12,553 nucleotides of DNA from REBR01 sp033721915 (GTDB lineage: Bacteria > Pseudomonadota > Gammaproteobacteria > Pseudomonadales > Oleiphilaceae): the NCBI GenBank assembly GCA_033721915.1, contig JAWWAC010000075.1, positions 1 to 12,553 on the forward strand. Direction: 5' to 3'. The notes beneath the pieces are model-generated. The model was given only the letters and a program-made list of their open reading frames with translations. It ran no database searches and had not been told where the DNA came from. Shown in pieces: positions 4,338 through 11,967 of the stretch. A program made the position numbers and the translations under genes. Position 1 is the stretch's first letter, and each line of letters begins with the position of its first letter.

Positions 4338-7300
4338 TTACTGATTGTCGCTGTTCATGAAGTTCTGGTCCAGATCCGGGCGCTTGTAGCGGCCCAGCTC
4401 CGACTCCGTATCAAACAGGTTGCGCAGACGGGCCTCCGGATCCTGCCAGGTGCCCTCCAGGCTGTAGGTGGCGCTGGTGATCCGGCTCAGGCGGCCGCCA
4501 AACATCTGGTCCACCAGATAGAGCAGTGCCGCCACCGGCGCGGCACCCACCAGCACCGCCGCCAGTGGCAGGTTCTGTGTGACCGGCAGTACCACCACCA
4601 GGCGCATGTCCAGGGATTCATCCAGCAGATTGGCCTCACCGCTCATGCGAAAACCGCCCGACGGGGCGTGGATCACCAGGTCCGGGTCCAGTATCAGGCG
4701 CCCGTCGGCAATCAGGGCGCGGCCTTCCAGTGAGTCGAAGGCAATACCCCCGTCCGCCACATCGGAGAAGTCCAGGCGCAGCCGGCGCCAGAGGGTGTCG
4801 GTATTGAGCAGCCCAAAGATGCCGAAAATCCTGGCCGTATCGCTTTCCTCGAGGATACGCCCCTCTTCCAGCCAGAACTTCAATACCCCCTGCAGAGTCT
4901 CCAGGGTCATGGCATCCGGCGCTCCCTGCCAGGTGAAATCCAGGGCCACCCCCATGTTCTTGCTGCGCAGTGGCACCCCCTGGGGCAGGATGCGCTCCAG
5001 TGCGGCGATATCCCCCCCTTTCAGCAGCCCCCTGACCAGTGTGCGGGGAACAGTCCCGGCAAAGCTCCATTCCAGCCCGCCCTGGAAAACCAGTTGATCA
5101 AGCCGTGCACTGAGGGACTCCAGAGCCAGCTTCTCCCGGGATGAGCGCAGATTAAAGGCCAGCTCCTCCACGGGGATCTCACCCAGTTGCAGCTGCCGGA
5201 TACGCACGTCCAGATCCGGTATCCGCGCCCTCATATCCGGACTTAACTGGGCAAGTCCGCTGGCCTCCCCGGCTTCTCCCGGCACCCTCTCTGCCCGGGA
5301 GCCTTCAGCTCCTGAGTCAGAGCCTTCAGCTCCTGAGTCAGAGCCTTCAGCTCCTGAGTCAGAACCTTCCGCCTCAGGGGCTTCCCCCCCGGGGAGGCTC
5401 AGCCTCTCCAGCGTCAGGGCAAAGGGCGTCGCCGGATCCGGATGCAGCACCAGATCACCCAGTGCGCTGTCGCCATCGATCCGGGCACGCCAGGTGCCCT
5501 CCCCGTCACGGGAGGCTTTCAGTGTCATGGCGCCCAGGTCGCGCTTCATCAGAGCCAGCTCCCCGGCGGCCAGATCCAGTGAGCGGAACCACTCAGGCAG
5601 TGACCCGGGGTGCCAGTGGGAGGGGGTTTCCTCCCGGGGCTCATCCGGCATCAGCCATGACAGCGACTCCCGCCACTGGTCCAGATCCAGACGCTGCATG
5701 CGCCCCCTGACGTGCACCCCGGGACTCCCGGGCAGTGCCACCGAGCTTTCCCCCAGGGTCACTACGGCCCGCTCCAGTGTGCCGTCCTGCCAGCGCAGCC
5801 GGCTGGCCATGCGCTGCGGCCAATGGCCGGCAAAAAGCCACTCCCCCTGCCCCTGTGACTGACCACGGATGCGCACAGTGTGTTCTTTGCCGGGCAACTT
5901 GTGCAGGGGTGCCGGCCAGCGTGAAGTCAGTGGCGCCAGCGCCAACTCCAGATCCAGCGACGGATGCCTGGAAGCCTCCAGCCCCAGCCGGTAATCCACC
6001 TGCCCCTCCACACCGGGCAGTGGCCGATCCAGCCACTGCTCAACCGTCTCCACGGACAGGCTGCCGGTCTGGCTGATCCGGGCCAGTCCCGGCCCAGAGT
6101 CCGGCTCATAGGGTGTTTTCACGGCCAGAGCACCGGACGGCCCCGACTGCGGGCTGTCACCGCCGGGCGGTGTGATATCCACGGTCACCGGCTCTCCCAT
6201 GAAGCGCCCCTCCAGCCGGGAATTCCGGAAGCCGTGCCGGTGGTGATAGTTCAGCTGCCCGCCCAGTGACTCCCACAGCAGCCCGGTGGGCTCGTGGCGC
6301 AGACGGGTGTCCTCCAGGTCTGCTTTCAGTTTCAGCTGCACAGGACGCTGCCGGGTGGGAAACACCCTCAGCTGCAGGTTCAGATCCAGCAGGCCGCTCA
6401 GGTCCAGATCCTTCAGCCAGGACCCCGTCACCTCTAGCAGTGGGCTCTGTGTCAGCCAGTCCTCACTGAGCAGATTCCCCGCCACCCGGGCCCCGGTACG
6501 GATCCGCACCTCGGGCCCTGCCTCAGACGGGATCACACGCACACGGCTCGGCCGCAGGGGGGTTCCGGCCACGGTGCCTTCGGCCAGGGCCACCTGCGCC
6601 GAGCCGTTGTGCACCTGTACCTGCCCTCGGGCATCGGTCAGTGGCGGCATCCGGTCGTGGTAGTCCAGCTGACCCTCTTCAAAGTGGTATTCCATGGCGG
6701 AGGTAAAGGCCGGGTGCTCCAGGCCCGGCTGGACGGTGCCGTGGCCATAGTACCAGCCCCAGGGAACGCGGGTGTCCCGGATCCTGGTGGTGAGAAATCG
6801 GTACAGACCGTCGGGTACCCTGTGAACCGGCACAAGATCCGGCAACAGGTCGGAATGCCCGTCCGCCACCCCCACCCGCAGGGACAGGACATTCTCGTCA
6901 ATGGGGTCCACACGCAGCAGGAATCCGACCGAAAAACGGGCCTGTGAGGGGTGCCGTGCAAACAGGTCATGCCCCTGGACCAGCCATTGTTCTCCCCGCC
7001 GCCGCCAGCTGACACGGCCACTGGCATGTTCCAGTGACCAGGGCCTGGCAAAGAGCCTGGGCAGGTTCAGGCCCACCGGGCCCGGGTTGAGGGTCACCTC
7101 ACCGCCACCGGGCCCCACTTCCAGCAGACCGTTGAGCCTCTCAACGGCCGGAGTATTGCGATAGGCCTTCACGGACAGGTCGCCGACTTCGGCGGCAAAG
7201 CGCCAGGGCCCCTGATCGGGCAGCCTCAGGTTCAGGTTGTGCAGCTTTCCCTGGGGGTCCCGCTCCGCCAGTTCCCGGTCCGCCCTCTCCGGCAACAGCC

Positions 7301-8447
7301 CTGTGGCAGTCAGAAGGCGGGTCAGTGGTCCCGCGTCGAGCTGATCCACGGCCACCTCCAGCCCGTCCCGGTCCCGCCGCAGCTGGGCGGACACGGGCAG
7401 CATGGGCTCACCACGCCAGTGGTAGCGCAGCTGCTCCATGTTCAGCTGCCAGCCCTGCTCCCGGCGCTGCCAGCCCAGTGTGGTGGTGAGGTCCTCAACG
7501 GGGGTCATGGCATCGGAGGGGGTGGCCACGGAGAGAAAGGGCATTTCCAGCTGCGCCACCCCCTCAATGGGGTGTCCCCCGTTGAAGGTGATCCAGGCAC
7601 GGGCATCCAGGTCCACCCCCTTTATGGCCAGACGCTGCCACTGATAACGGCGCAGCAGGGTGTCGAACAGACGCTCCGAGGAGAACTGCACGAAGGCGTC
7701 CCCGGTGAAGTCACCGGAGAAAAAATGCTGCCCGTAAAGTGAGAACATGGCCACCTGACGGCCCGTTCCGGCACGGTTGAGCTGGCCGCTGGCCGTAAAC
7801 AGGCCACGGCGGAAACTCAGATCCGCCTGTGGCAGCACAAAGTGCTCCTCCGGCTCACCGGAGACCGCCAGGGTCAGGTTCAGATCACGGATCTGCAGGG
7901 AGGGCTCGTGAAGTAACCGGCCCAGTTCATCAAACCAGATCCTCAGCCGCTGCTCCAGTGCGGTTCTGGGCAGCTCCGGCACGGGCAGTGGCTCAGGCTG
8001 CTGCTGCCAGAGACCGTCGATGCCGAGCAATCCGTCGCTTCGCTGCACCACCCGCAACTCCGGGTCGCTGATGGAGAACTCCCTCAGCACCAGTCGCTGG
8101 CGCATCAGTGAGACCCGGCTGTCCAGACGCAGACGCAGATCCCCCAGTGAGGCCAGGCTCTCGCCATCCGCCTCCAGCACCTCCAGGCCCGAGATCTTCA
8201 GTACCGGGTCCAGCCCACGCCAGTCTCCCTCCAGCCGGTCTATGGACACGGACCGGCCCAGCTCGTCGGCAATCCGGGTTTCCAGTTCGTCGGTATAGTG
8301 ATGCAGGTTGTTCATCACCTGCCGCCCCAGCCCCACATAGAGGGCCAGCAGCAACAGCATCATCAGGGCAAGGCCCCAGACCAGGTTGGCCAGCAGCCGC
8401 AGCAGGCGCTGGGCCTTTGTCATGGTTACAGTGCGCTCATTGCTCAT
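4338..8447 (-). CDS. yhdP: YhdP family AsmA-like envelope phospholipid-transport protein
   Basis: The 1369-residue protein has a single N-terminal membrane anchor (about residues 17-40, LRLLANLVWGLALMMLLLLA) after a short basic tail. A very long periplasmic part follows, and the last ~130 residues form an AsmA-like C-terminal region (...GEANLLDESLDMRLVVVLPV..., ending with a conserved YSLEGTWQDPEARL segment). This is the TIGR02099/YhdP architecture. With TamB and YdbH, E. coli YhdP forms bridges carrying phospholipids from inner to outer membrane. Length is slightly above E. coli (1266 aa), partly because of an acidic Gly-Ser-rich insert holding a perfect heptapeptide repeat at residues ~1029-1050. 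It starts 3 bp after the rng stop without an evident Shine-Dalgarno, so it is probably translationally coupled; Met9 is an alternative start. Confidence 0.93.
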   Translation of the reverse strand: MSNERTVTMTKAQRLLRLLANLVWGLALMMLLLLALYVGLGRQVMNNLHHYTDELETRIADELGRSVSIDRLEGDWRGLDPVLKISGLEVLEADGESLASLGDLRLRLDSRVSLMRQRLVLREFSISDPELRVVQRSDGLLGIDGLWQQQPEPLPVPELPRTALEQRLRIWFDELGRLLHEPSLQIRDLNLTLAVSGEPEEHFVLPQADLSFRRGLFTASGQLNRAGTGRQVAMFSLYGQHFFSGDFTGDAFVQFSSERLFDTLLRRYQWQRLAIKGVDLDARAWITFNGGHPIEGVAQLEMPFLSVATPSDAMTPVEDLTTTLGWQRREQGWQLNMEQLRYHWRGEPMLPVSAQLRRDRDGLEVAVDQLDAGPLTRLLTATGLLPERADRELAERDPQGKLHNLNLRLPDQGPWRFAAEVGDLSVKAYRNTPAVERLNGLLEVGPGGGEVTLNPGPVGLNLPRLFARPWSLEHASGRVSWRRRGEQWLVQGHDLFARHPSQARFSVGFLLRVDPIDENVLSLRVGVADGHSDLLPDLVPVHRVPDGLYRFLTTRIRDTRVPWGWYYGHGTVQPGLEHPAFTSAMEYHFEEGQLDYHDRMPPLTDARGQVQVHNGSAQVALAEGTVAGTPLRPSRVRVIPSEAGPEVRIRTGARVAGNLLSEDWLTQSPLLEVTGSWLKDLDLSGLLDLNLQLRVFPTRQRPVQLKLKADLEDTRLRHEPTGLLWESLGGQLNYHHRHGFRNSRLEGRFMGEPVTVDITPPGGDSPQSGPSGALAVKTPYEPDSGPGLARISQTGSLSVETVEQWLDRPLPGVEGQVDYRLGLEASRHPSLDLELALAPLTSRWPAPLHKLPGKEHTVRIRGQSQGQGEWLFAGHWPQRMASRLRWQDGTLERAVVTLGESSVALPGSPGVHVRGRMQRLDLDQWRESLSWLMPDEPREETPSHWHPGSLPEWFRSLDLAAGELALMKRDLGAMTLKASRDGEGTWRARIDGDSALGDLVLHPDPATPFALTLERLSLPGGEAPEAEGSDSGAEGSDSGAEGSDSGAEGSRAERVPGEAGEASGLAQLSPDMRARIPDLDVRIRQLQLGEIPVEELAFNLRSSREKLALESLSARLDQLVFQGGLEWSFAGTVPRTLVRGLLKGGDIAALERILPQGVPLRSKNMGVALDFTWQGAPDAMTLETLQGVLKFWLEEGRILEESDTARIFGIFGLLNTDTLWRRLRLDFSDVADGGIAFDSLEGRALIADGRLILDPDLVIHAPSGGFRMSGEANLLDESLDMRLVVVLPVTQNLPLAAVLVGAAPVAALLYLVDQMFGGRLSRITSATYSLEGTWQDPEARLRNLFDTESELGRYKRPDLDQNFMNSDNQ
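5299..5361 (-). repeat. Three perfect 21-bp tandem repeats inside yhdP
   Basis: Three identical copies of a 21-bp unit (5299-5319, 5320-5340, 5341-5361; + strand GAGCCTTCAGCTCCTGAGTC plus A) are followed by a decayed fourth start (GAACCTTCC). On the coding strand they read (G-S-D-S-G-A-E) repeated, an acidic flexible linker at about residues 1029-1050. Because 21 is a multiple of 3, copy-number change by slippage keeps the frame. Confidence 0.95.
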
Positions 8448-8450
8448 GCG

Positions 8451-9929
8451 TCACAAAAGCACCACATCGTACTGCTCCTGACTGTAGACCAGTTCCACCT
8501 GGAAGCGCACGGTCTTGCCGATAAAGGTTTCCAGGTCGGCCACATTGTCCGACTCCTCATCCAGAAGGCGATCCACCACCGCCTGTGAGGCCATTACCAG
8601 GTAGCTTTCCGCCTCATAGGCCCGGTTGACCCGCATGATTTCCCGGAAAATCTCGTAGCAGACCGTCTCCGGGGTCTTGAGAAACCCCCGTCCATCACAG
8701 ATGGGACAGGGGGCGCACAACAGCTGTCCGAGACTCTCGGTGGTGCGCTTGCGGGTCATTTCCACCAGACCCAGCTCGGAGACACCGGTAATGCGGGTGC
8801 GGGCATGGTCCCGCTCCACCATTTTCTCCAGCATGCGCAGCACCTGGCGCTGGTGCTCCGAGTCCTCCATGTCGATGAAGTCGATAATGATGATGCCCCC
8901 CAGGTTGCGCAGCCGCAACTGACGGCTGATGGCCCTGGCCGCCTCCAGGTTGGTCTTGAAGATGGTCTCTTCCAGGTTGCGGTGGCCGACAAAGCCGCCA
9001 GTGTTGATATCGATGGTGGTCATGGCTTCGGTCTGGTCGATAATGACGTAACCACCGGACTTGAGCTGGACCTTGCGGCTCAGTGCCTTCTGGATTTCAT
9101 CCTCGACACTGTACAGGTCAAAGATGGGTCTTTCCCCGGGGTAGTACTCAATCTGCTCGCTCAGGCCCGTGACAAACTGATTGGCAAAATCCAGCACCCG
9201 GTTGTAACTCTCCCGGGAGTCGATGCGGATCTTTTCCGTCTGGGGCCTGACCAGGTCCCGCACCGTGCGGATAAACAGGGGCAGGTCCTCGTAGATCACC
9301 GCCGGTGCCTGCAGGCTGGCGGAGCGTTCCATGATGGAGCCGGAGATGCGGTTGAGGTAGGCCATGTCCTGCAGGATTTCATCACCACCGGCCCCCTCGG
9401 CGGCGGTGCGCAGTATGTAGCCGCCACGGTCCAGTCCGTTGTCACCGGCGCTGGTCTCGATCAGCGCCTTGAGACGCTCCCGTTCCTGCTCGTCCTCAAT
9501 GCGCTGCGACACCCCCACATGCTCCATGGCGGGCATGTACACCAGGTAACGGGAGGGAATGGACAGATGGGTGGTCAGTCTCGCCCCCTTGGTGCCAATG
9601 GGGTCCTTGGTCACCTGCACCACAATGGACTGCCCCTCGCGCAGCAGTGTGCGGATATCCGGCACCGGCCTGGCCTGGTTCTGGGCCTCCGGGTCCATCT
9701 CCAGCGACATCACGTCCGAGGCATGAATAAAAGCGGCCCTCTCCAGGCCGATATCCACAAAGGCCGCCTCCATCCCCGGCAGGACACGCACCACCTTGCC
9801 CTTGTAGATACTGCCGACAATGCCCTTGCGACCGGTGCGCTCGATATAGGCTTCCTGCAGCATGCCGTTTTCCACCAGCGCCACACGGGTTTCCACCGGC
9901 GTCACATTGATCAGGATTTCTTCACTCAT
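8451..9929 (-). CDS. rng: Ribonuclease G
   Basis: The 492-residue protein begins MSEEILINVTPVETRVALVE, as RNase G does. It has an S1 RNA-binding domain (about 38-125; GIVGSIYKGKVVRVLPGMEAAFVDIG) and the RNase E/G catalytic core, with metal ligands Asp307 (TTIDINTGG) and Asp350 (IDFIDMED). The Zn-link motif CPICDGRG has Cys408 and Cys411. It lacks the long C-terminal scaffold of RNase E, and its length equals E. coli RNase G (489 aa). It trims the 16S rRNA 5' end and degrades some mRNAs. The reading frame is open further upstream to 10424, but homology and GGGAG (revcomp of 9937-9941) 7 nt before this ATG fix the start. The start overlaps the maf stop by 8 bases. Confidence 0.96.
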   Translation of the reverse strand: MSEEILINVTPVETRVALVENGMLQEAYIERTGRKGIVGSIYKGKVVRVLPGMEAAFVDIGLERAAFIHASDVMSLEMDPEAQNQARPVPDIRTLLREGQSIVVQVTKDPIGTKGARLTTHLSIPSRYLVYMPAMEHVGVSQRIEDEQERERLKALIETSAGDNGLDRGGYILRTAAEGAGGDEILQDMAYLNRISGSIMERSASLQAPAVIYEDLPLFIRTVRDLVRPQTEKIRIDSRESYNRVLDFANQFVTGLSEQIEYYPGERPIFDLYSVEDEIQKALSRKVQLKSGGYVIIDQTEAMTTIDINTGGFVGHRNLEETIFKTNLEAARAISRQLRLRNLGGIIIIDFIDMEDSEHQRQVLRMLEKMVERDHARTRITGVSELGLVEMTRKRTTESLGQLLCAPCPICDGRGFLKTPETVCYEIFREIMRVNRAYEAESYLVMASQAVVDRLLDEESDNVADLETFIGKTVRFQVELVYSQEQYDVVLL

Positions 9930-10515
9930 GGGGCGACTCCCAATGGCGCCATACGGGTTGCCCGGCACTGGCCAGCAATTGGGCGGTTTCCTGCAGGGGC
10001 AAACCGACGACGGCGCTGTAACTGCCATTGATGCGTTGTACAAAGAGGGCACCACGGCCCTGTATGGCGTAGCTGCCGGCCTTGTCCCGGTGCTCGCCGG
10101 TGTGCACATAGGCCCGGATCTGCGCCTCTTCGAGCACACAGAAGTGCACATCGGTGCGCACCAGGCACTCGGCCAGGGCCTCCCCGGGGCCGGCCAGCGC
10201 CACAGACGTGAGCACCTGGTGACTGCGCCCGGAGAGCGCCCTGAGTGTGGCCACGGCCTCCTCGTCCGATTCCGGCTTGCCCAGTATCCGCTGATCCAGT
10301 ATGACACTGGTATCCGCCGCCAGCACCAGCGACTGGCCGGCACCGGAACGGGCCAGTGTGGCCTTTTCACGGGCCATGCGCTGGACATAGTCACCGGGCG
10401 CCTCACCACGGCGCGGCGTCTCATCCAGGTTGACCGGCACCTGGGTGAAGTCCAGCCCGATCTGGCGCAGCAGGTCGCAGCGGCGGGGCGAGGCGGAGGC
10501 CAGCAGCAGAGCCAT
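9922..10515 (-). CDS. maf: Maf/YhdE nucleoside triphosphate pyrophosphatase (dTTP/UTP type)
   Basis: The 197-residue protein has the Maf signatures ASASPRR (6-12), AADTSVILDQRILGKP (66-81, catalytic Asp68, conserved Lys80), DKAGSYAIQGRGA (144-156) and GSYSAVVGLPL (164-174). These fit the YhdE branch, which hydrolyses dTTP, UTP and modified pyrimidine nucleotides to monophosphates and pyrophosphate. It is a house-cleaning enzyme whose overexpression in E. coli inhibits septation. Length is identical to E. coli YhdE. The frame is open upstream to 10689, but family alignment places the start at the ATG overlapping the mreD stop by one base (TGATG at 10513-10517). It also overlaps the rng start by 8 bp, so mreD-maf-rng are likely coupled. 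Confidence 0.95.
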   Translation of the reverse strand: MALLLASASPRRCDLLRQIGLDFTQVPVNLDETPRRGEAPGDYVQRMAREKATLARSGAGQSLVLAADTSVILDQRILGKPESDEEAVATLRALSGRSHQVLTSVALAGPGEALAECLVRTDVHFCVLEEAQIRAYVHTGEHRDKAGSYAIQGRGALFVQRINGSYSAVVGLPLQETAQLLASAGQPVWRHWESPHE

Positions 10516-10994
10516 CAGGACAGCTTCCGGTTGATGCCGTCCATCAGCACCAGAAACACCGGCCAGACCAGTGCGCTGCTCAGTGCCGGGTAAAGGTACT
10601 CGAAACCACCCCGGGGGATTCCCAGCATCTGGTGGACAAAGTGCACCAGCATCTGCCCCAGCCCCACAAACAGGAACACCACCAGGCACTGCTGTGGCAG
10701 CGGGTACATCTGCAGTCGCTGGTGGGCGGCCAGTACCAGCGCCGCCACCAGTGACAGTGACAGTGCGTGAATGCCCAGGGCACTGCCTTCAAGCACATCC
10801 AGCAGCAGCCCCAGCGTCCAGGCGGTGAGAATGCCGAAACGCCCCGGCGCCCTCAGCACCCAGTAGATGACCAGCATGGCCAGCCACTCGGGCCGCCAAT
10901 GGGCCAGGCCGGTGGGAAACAGGGCAATACTGGCCACCAGCGCCAGCAGCACCGTCAGCACAAACAGGGGGTAATTGACCGCACGCATCACCAT
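10515..10994 (-). CDS. mreD: Rod shape-determining protein MreD
   Basis: A 159-residue, very hydrophobic inner-membrane protein with about five predicted membrane segments: near 9-27 (LFVLTVLLALVASIALFPTG), 36-48, 53-67, 78-90 and 103-120, with a further hydrophobic stretch near 137-150. LFPTGLAHWRPEWLAMLVIYWVL is typical of gammaproteobacterial MreD (E. coli 162 aa). MreD is part of the MreBCD/RodZ/PBP2/RodA elongasome that directs lateral wall synthesis. It starts 2 bp after the mreC stop; a second ATG at codon 3 is an equally possible start. Its stop overlaps the maf start. Confidence 0.92.
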   Translation of the reverse strand: MVMRAVNYPLFVLTVLLALVASIALFPTGLAHWRPEWLAMLVIYWVLRAPGRFGILTAWTLGLLLDVLEGSALGIHALSLSLVAALVLAAHQRLQMYPLPQQCLVVFLFVGLGQMLVHFVHQMLGIPRGGFEYLYPALSSALVWPVFLVLMDGINRKLS

Positions 10995-10996
10995 GG

Positions 10997-11842
10997 TCAG
11001 TTCGCCTCCCCGTCGTTGTCGCGACTGTCGTCCTGCCGCTCCGGTTGCGATTGCCGGGTAAACACCACCAGAACATGACGGCTGCTGTTGAGTGAAGCCA
11101 TGGGTCTGGCACTGACACTGGCAAAGGGCTCGCCAGGGTTGCGTTCAATGCGGCTGACCCTGGCCACCGGGTAGCCCTGTGGAAAGCGCCCTCCCAGACC
11201 GGAGCTGACCAGCAGGTCCCCCTCCCGCACGTCCACGGTATCCGGCACATGGGCCAGTTCCAGGCGGTCCCGCTCGCCGGTGCCCAGCAACACCGCCCTG
11301 GCGCCACTGCGGTTCACCTCCACCGGCACGGCGTGGCTGTTGTCGGAAATCAGCACCACCCGCGAGGAAAGGGCGCTGCTGTGCACCACCTGGCCCATCA
11401 GGCCGCTGTCATCGAGAATGGCCTGGCCGGGGAGCACACCGTCACGGGTGCCCTTGTCGAGAATGACTTCGTGGTTGAAGGGGTCGGGAGTGAGGCCGAT
11501 GATGTCCGCCACCAGCACCCGGTCATCCAGTGCAGCGGAAGAGTTGAGCAGTTCACGCAGGCGGTTGTTCTCCGCCATCAGGGAAGTATAGCGCTGTGAG
11601 CGGCGCTCCAGCACCAGCATGCGGGCCTTGAGAGTGTCCAGCTCGTCGATCAGATCACCACGGCTGGTACTGATGGTGGTCAGCCAGTCCCCCATCCGTG
11701 TGGGCACATCCGCCAGCCAGTAGACCGGGGTCAGGGCGTTGGTCAGCCAGCCACGCAGGGGATCCCCCAGTGGCGTAAAGCGGTCACCGGCCACCAGCGC
11801 CAGTGACAGCACCACGGCCAGCAATACGCGGGTGCCCAGCAC
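10997..11842 (-). CDS. mreC: Rod shape-determining protein MreC
   Basis: As given, 281 residues from a GTG. There is one N-terminal membrane segment (VLGTRVLLAVVLSLALVAG), a coiled coil at about 60-97 (DELDTLKARMLVLERRSQRY...AENNRLRELL) and the paired beta-barrel domains, with the hallmarks FNHEVILDKGTRDGVLPGQ and LLVSSGLGGRFPQGYPVARV. Periplasmic MreC links the MreB filament to PBP2 in the elongasome. It is shorter than E. coli MreC (367 aa), lacking the Pro-rich tail. The conserved family N-terminus (..LF.KGP.LG.R) is encoded upstream of the GTG, back to an ATC at 11867-11869 that has GGAG 8 nt before it. The true start may therefore be that ATC (CDS 10997-11869), with no ATG available in the open frame. 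Confidence 0.93.
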   Translation of the reverse strand: MLGTRVLLAVVLSLALVAGDRFTPLGDPLRGWLTNALTPVYWLADVPTRMGDWLTTISTSRGDLIDELDTLKARMLVLERRSQRYTSLMAENNRLRELLNSSAALDDRVLVADIIGLTPDPFNHEVILDKGTRDGVLPGQAILDDSGLMGQVVHSSALSSRVVLISDNSHAVPVEVNRSGARAVLLGTGERDRLELAHVPDTVDVREGDLLVSSGLGGRFPQGYPVARVSRIERNPGEPFASVSARPMASLNSSRHVLVVFTRQSQPERQDDSRDNDGEAN

Positions 11843-11897
11843 CGGGCCTTTGGAAAAGAGATTACTGATGGGACTCTCTCCGTCGATTCAGTCAGAC

Positions 11898-11916
11898 GCG
11901 CCGGCCTGCGCCGGCC
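11898..11916. repeat. GC-rich direct repeat/dyad between mreB and mreC
   Basis: GCGCCGGCC occurs twice (11898-11906 and 11908-11916), separated by one base. Because GCCGGC is self-complementary, the region also folds as GCCGGC-CTGC-GCCGGC (11900-11915). On the - strand it lies in the roughly 100-nt mreB-mreC spacer, with no T-run after it, so it is not an intrinsic terminator. A weak second dyad, AAGAG/CTCTT (11948-11952/11962-11966), follows the mreB stop. Either could modulate read-through or mRNA stability. Confidence 0.5.
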
Positions 11917-11967
11917 GTCATTAAGCCACTGGCCTGACGCAGACCGCAAGAGACGGGGAGCCTCTTT

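Noticed and set aside
5400..8400. Repeated short strings such as CCAGATCCAG in yhdP
   Set aside because: They are scattered, imperfect and explained by Leu/Asp-rich beta-strand coding (LDLD patterns) in a biased codon set, not by a repeat element.
8805..10031. A 408-codon open frame on the + strand, antisense to rng
   Set aside because: It mirrors the conserved RNase G frame, its product is rich in His, Gln, Gly and Val with no recognisable domain, and rng on the other strand has full catalytic motifs. It is a by-product of GC-rich codon use.
9930..10424. N-terminal extension of the rng frame (165 extra codons)
   Set aside because: The extension overlaps maf in another frame, is Arg/Pro/Trp-rich, and the RNase G family begins at MSEEIL with a good Shine-Dalgarno.
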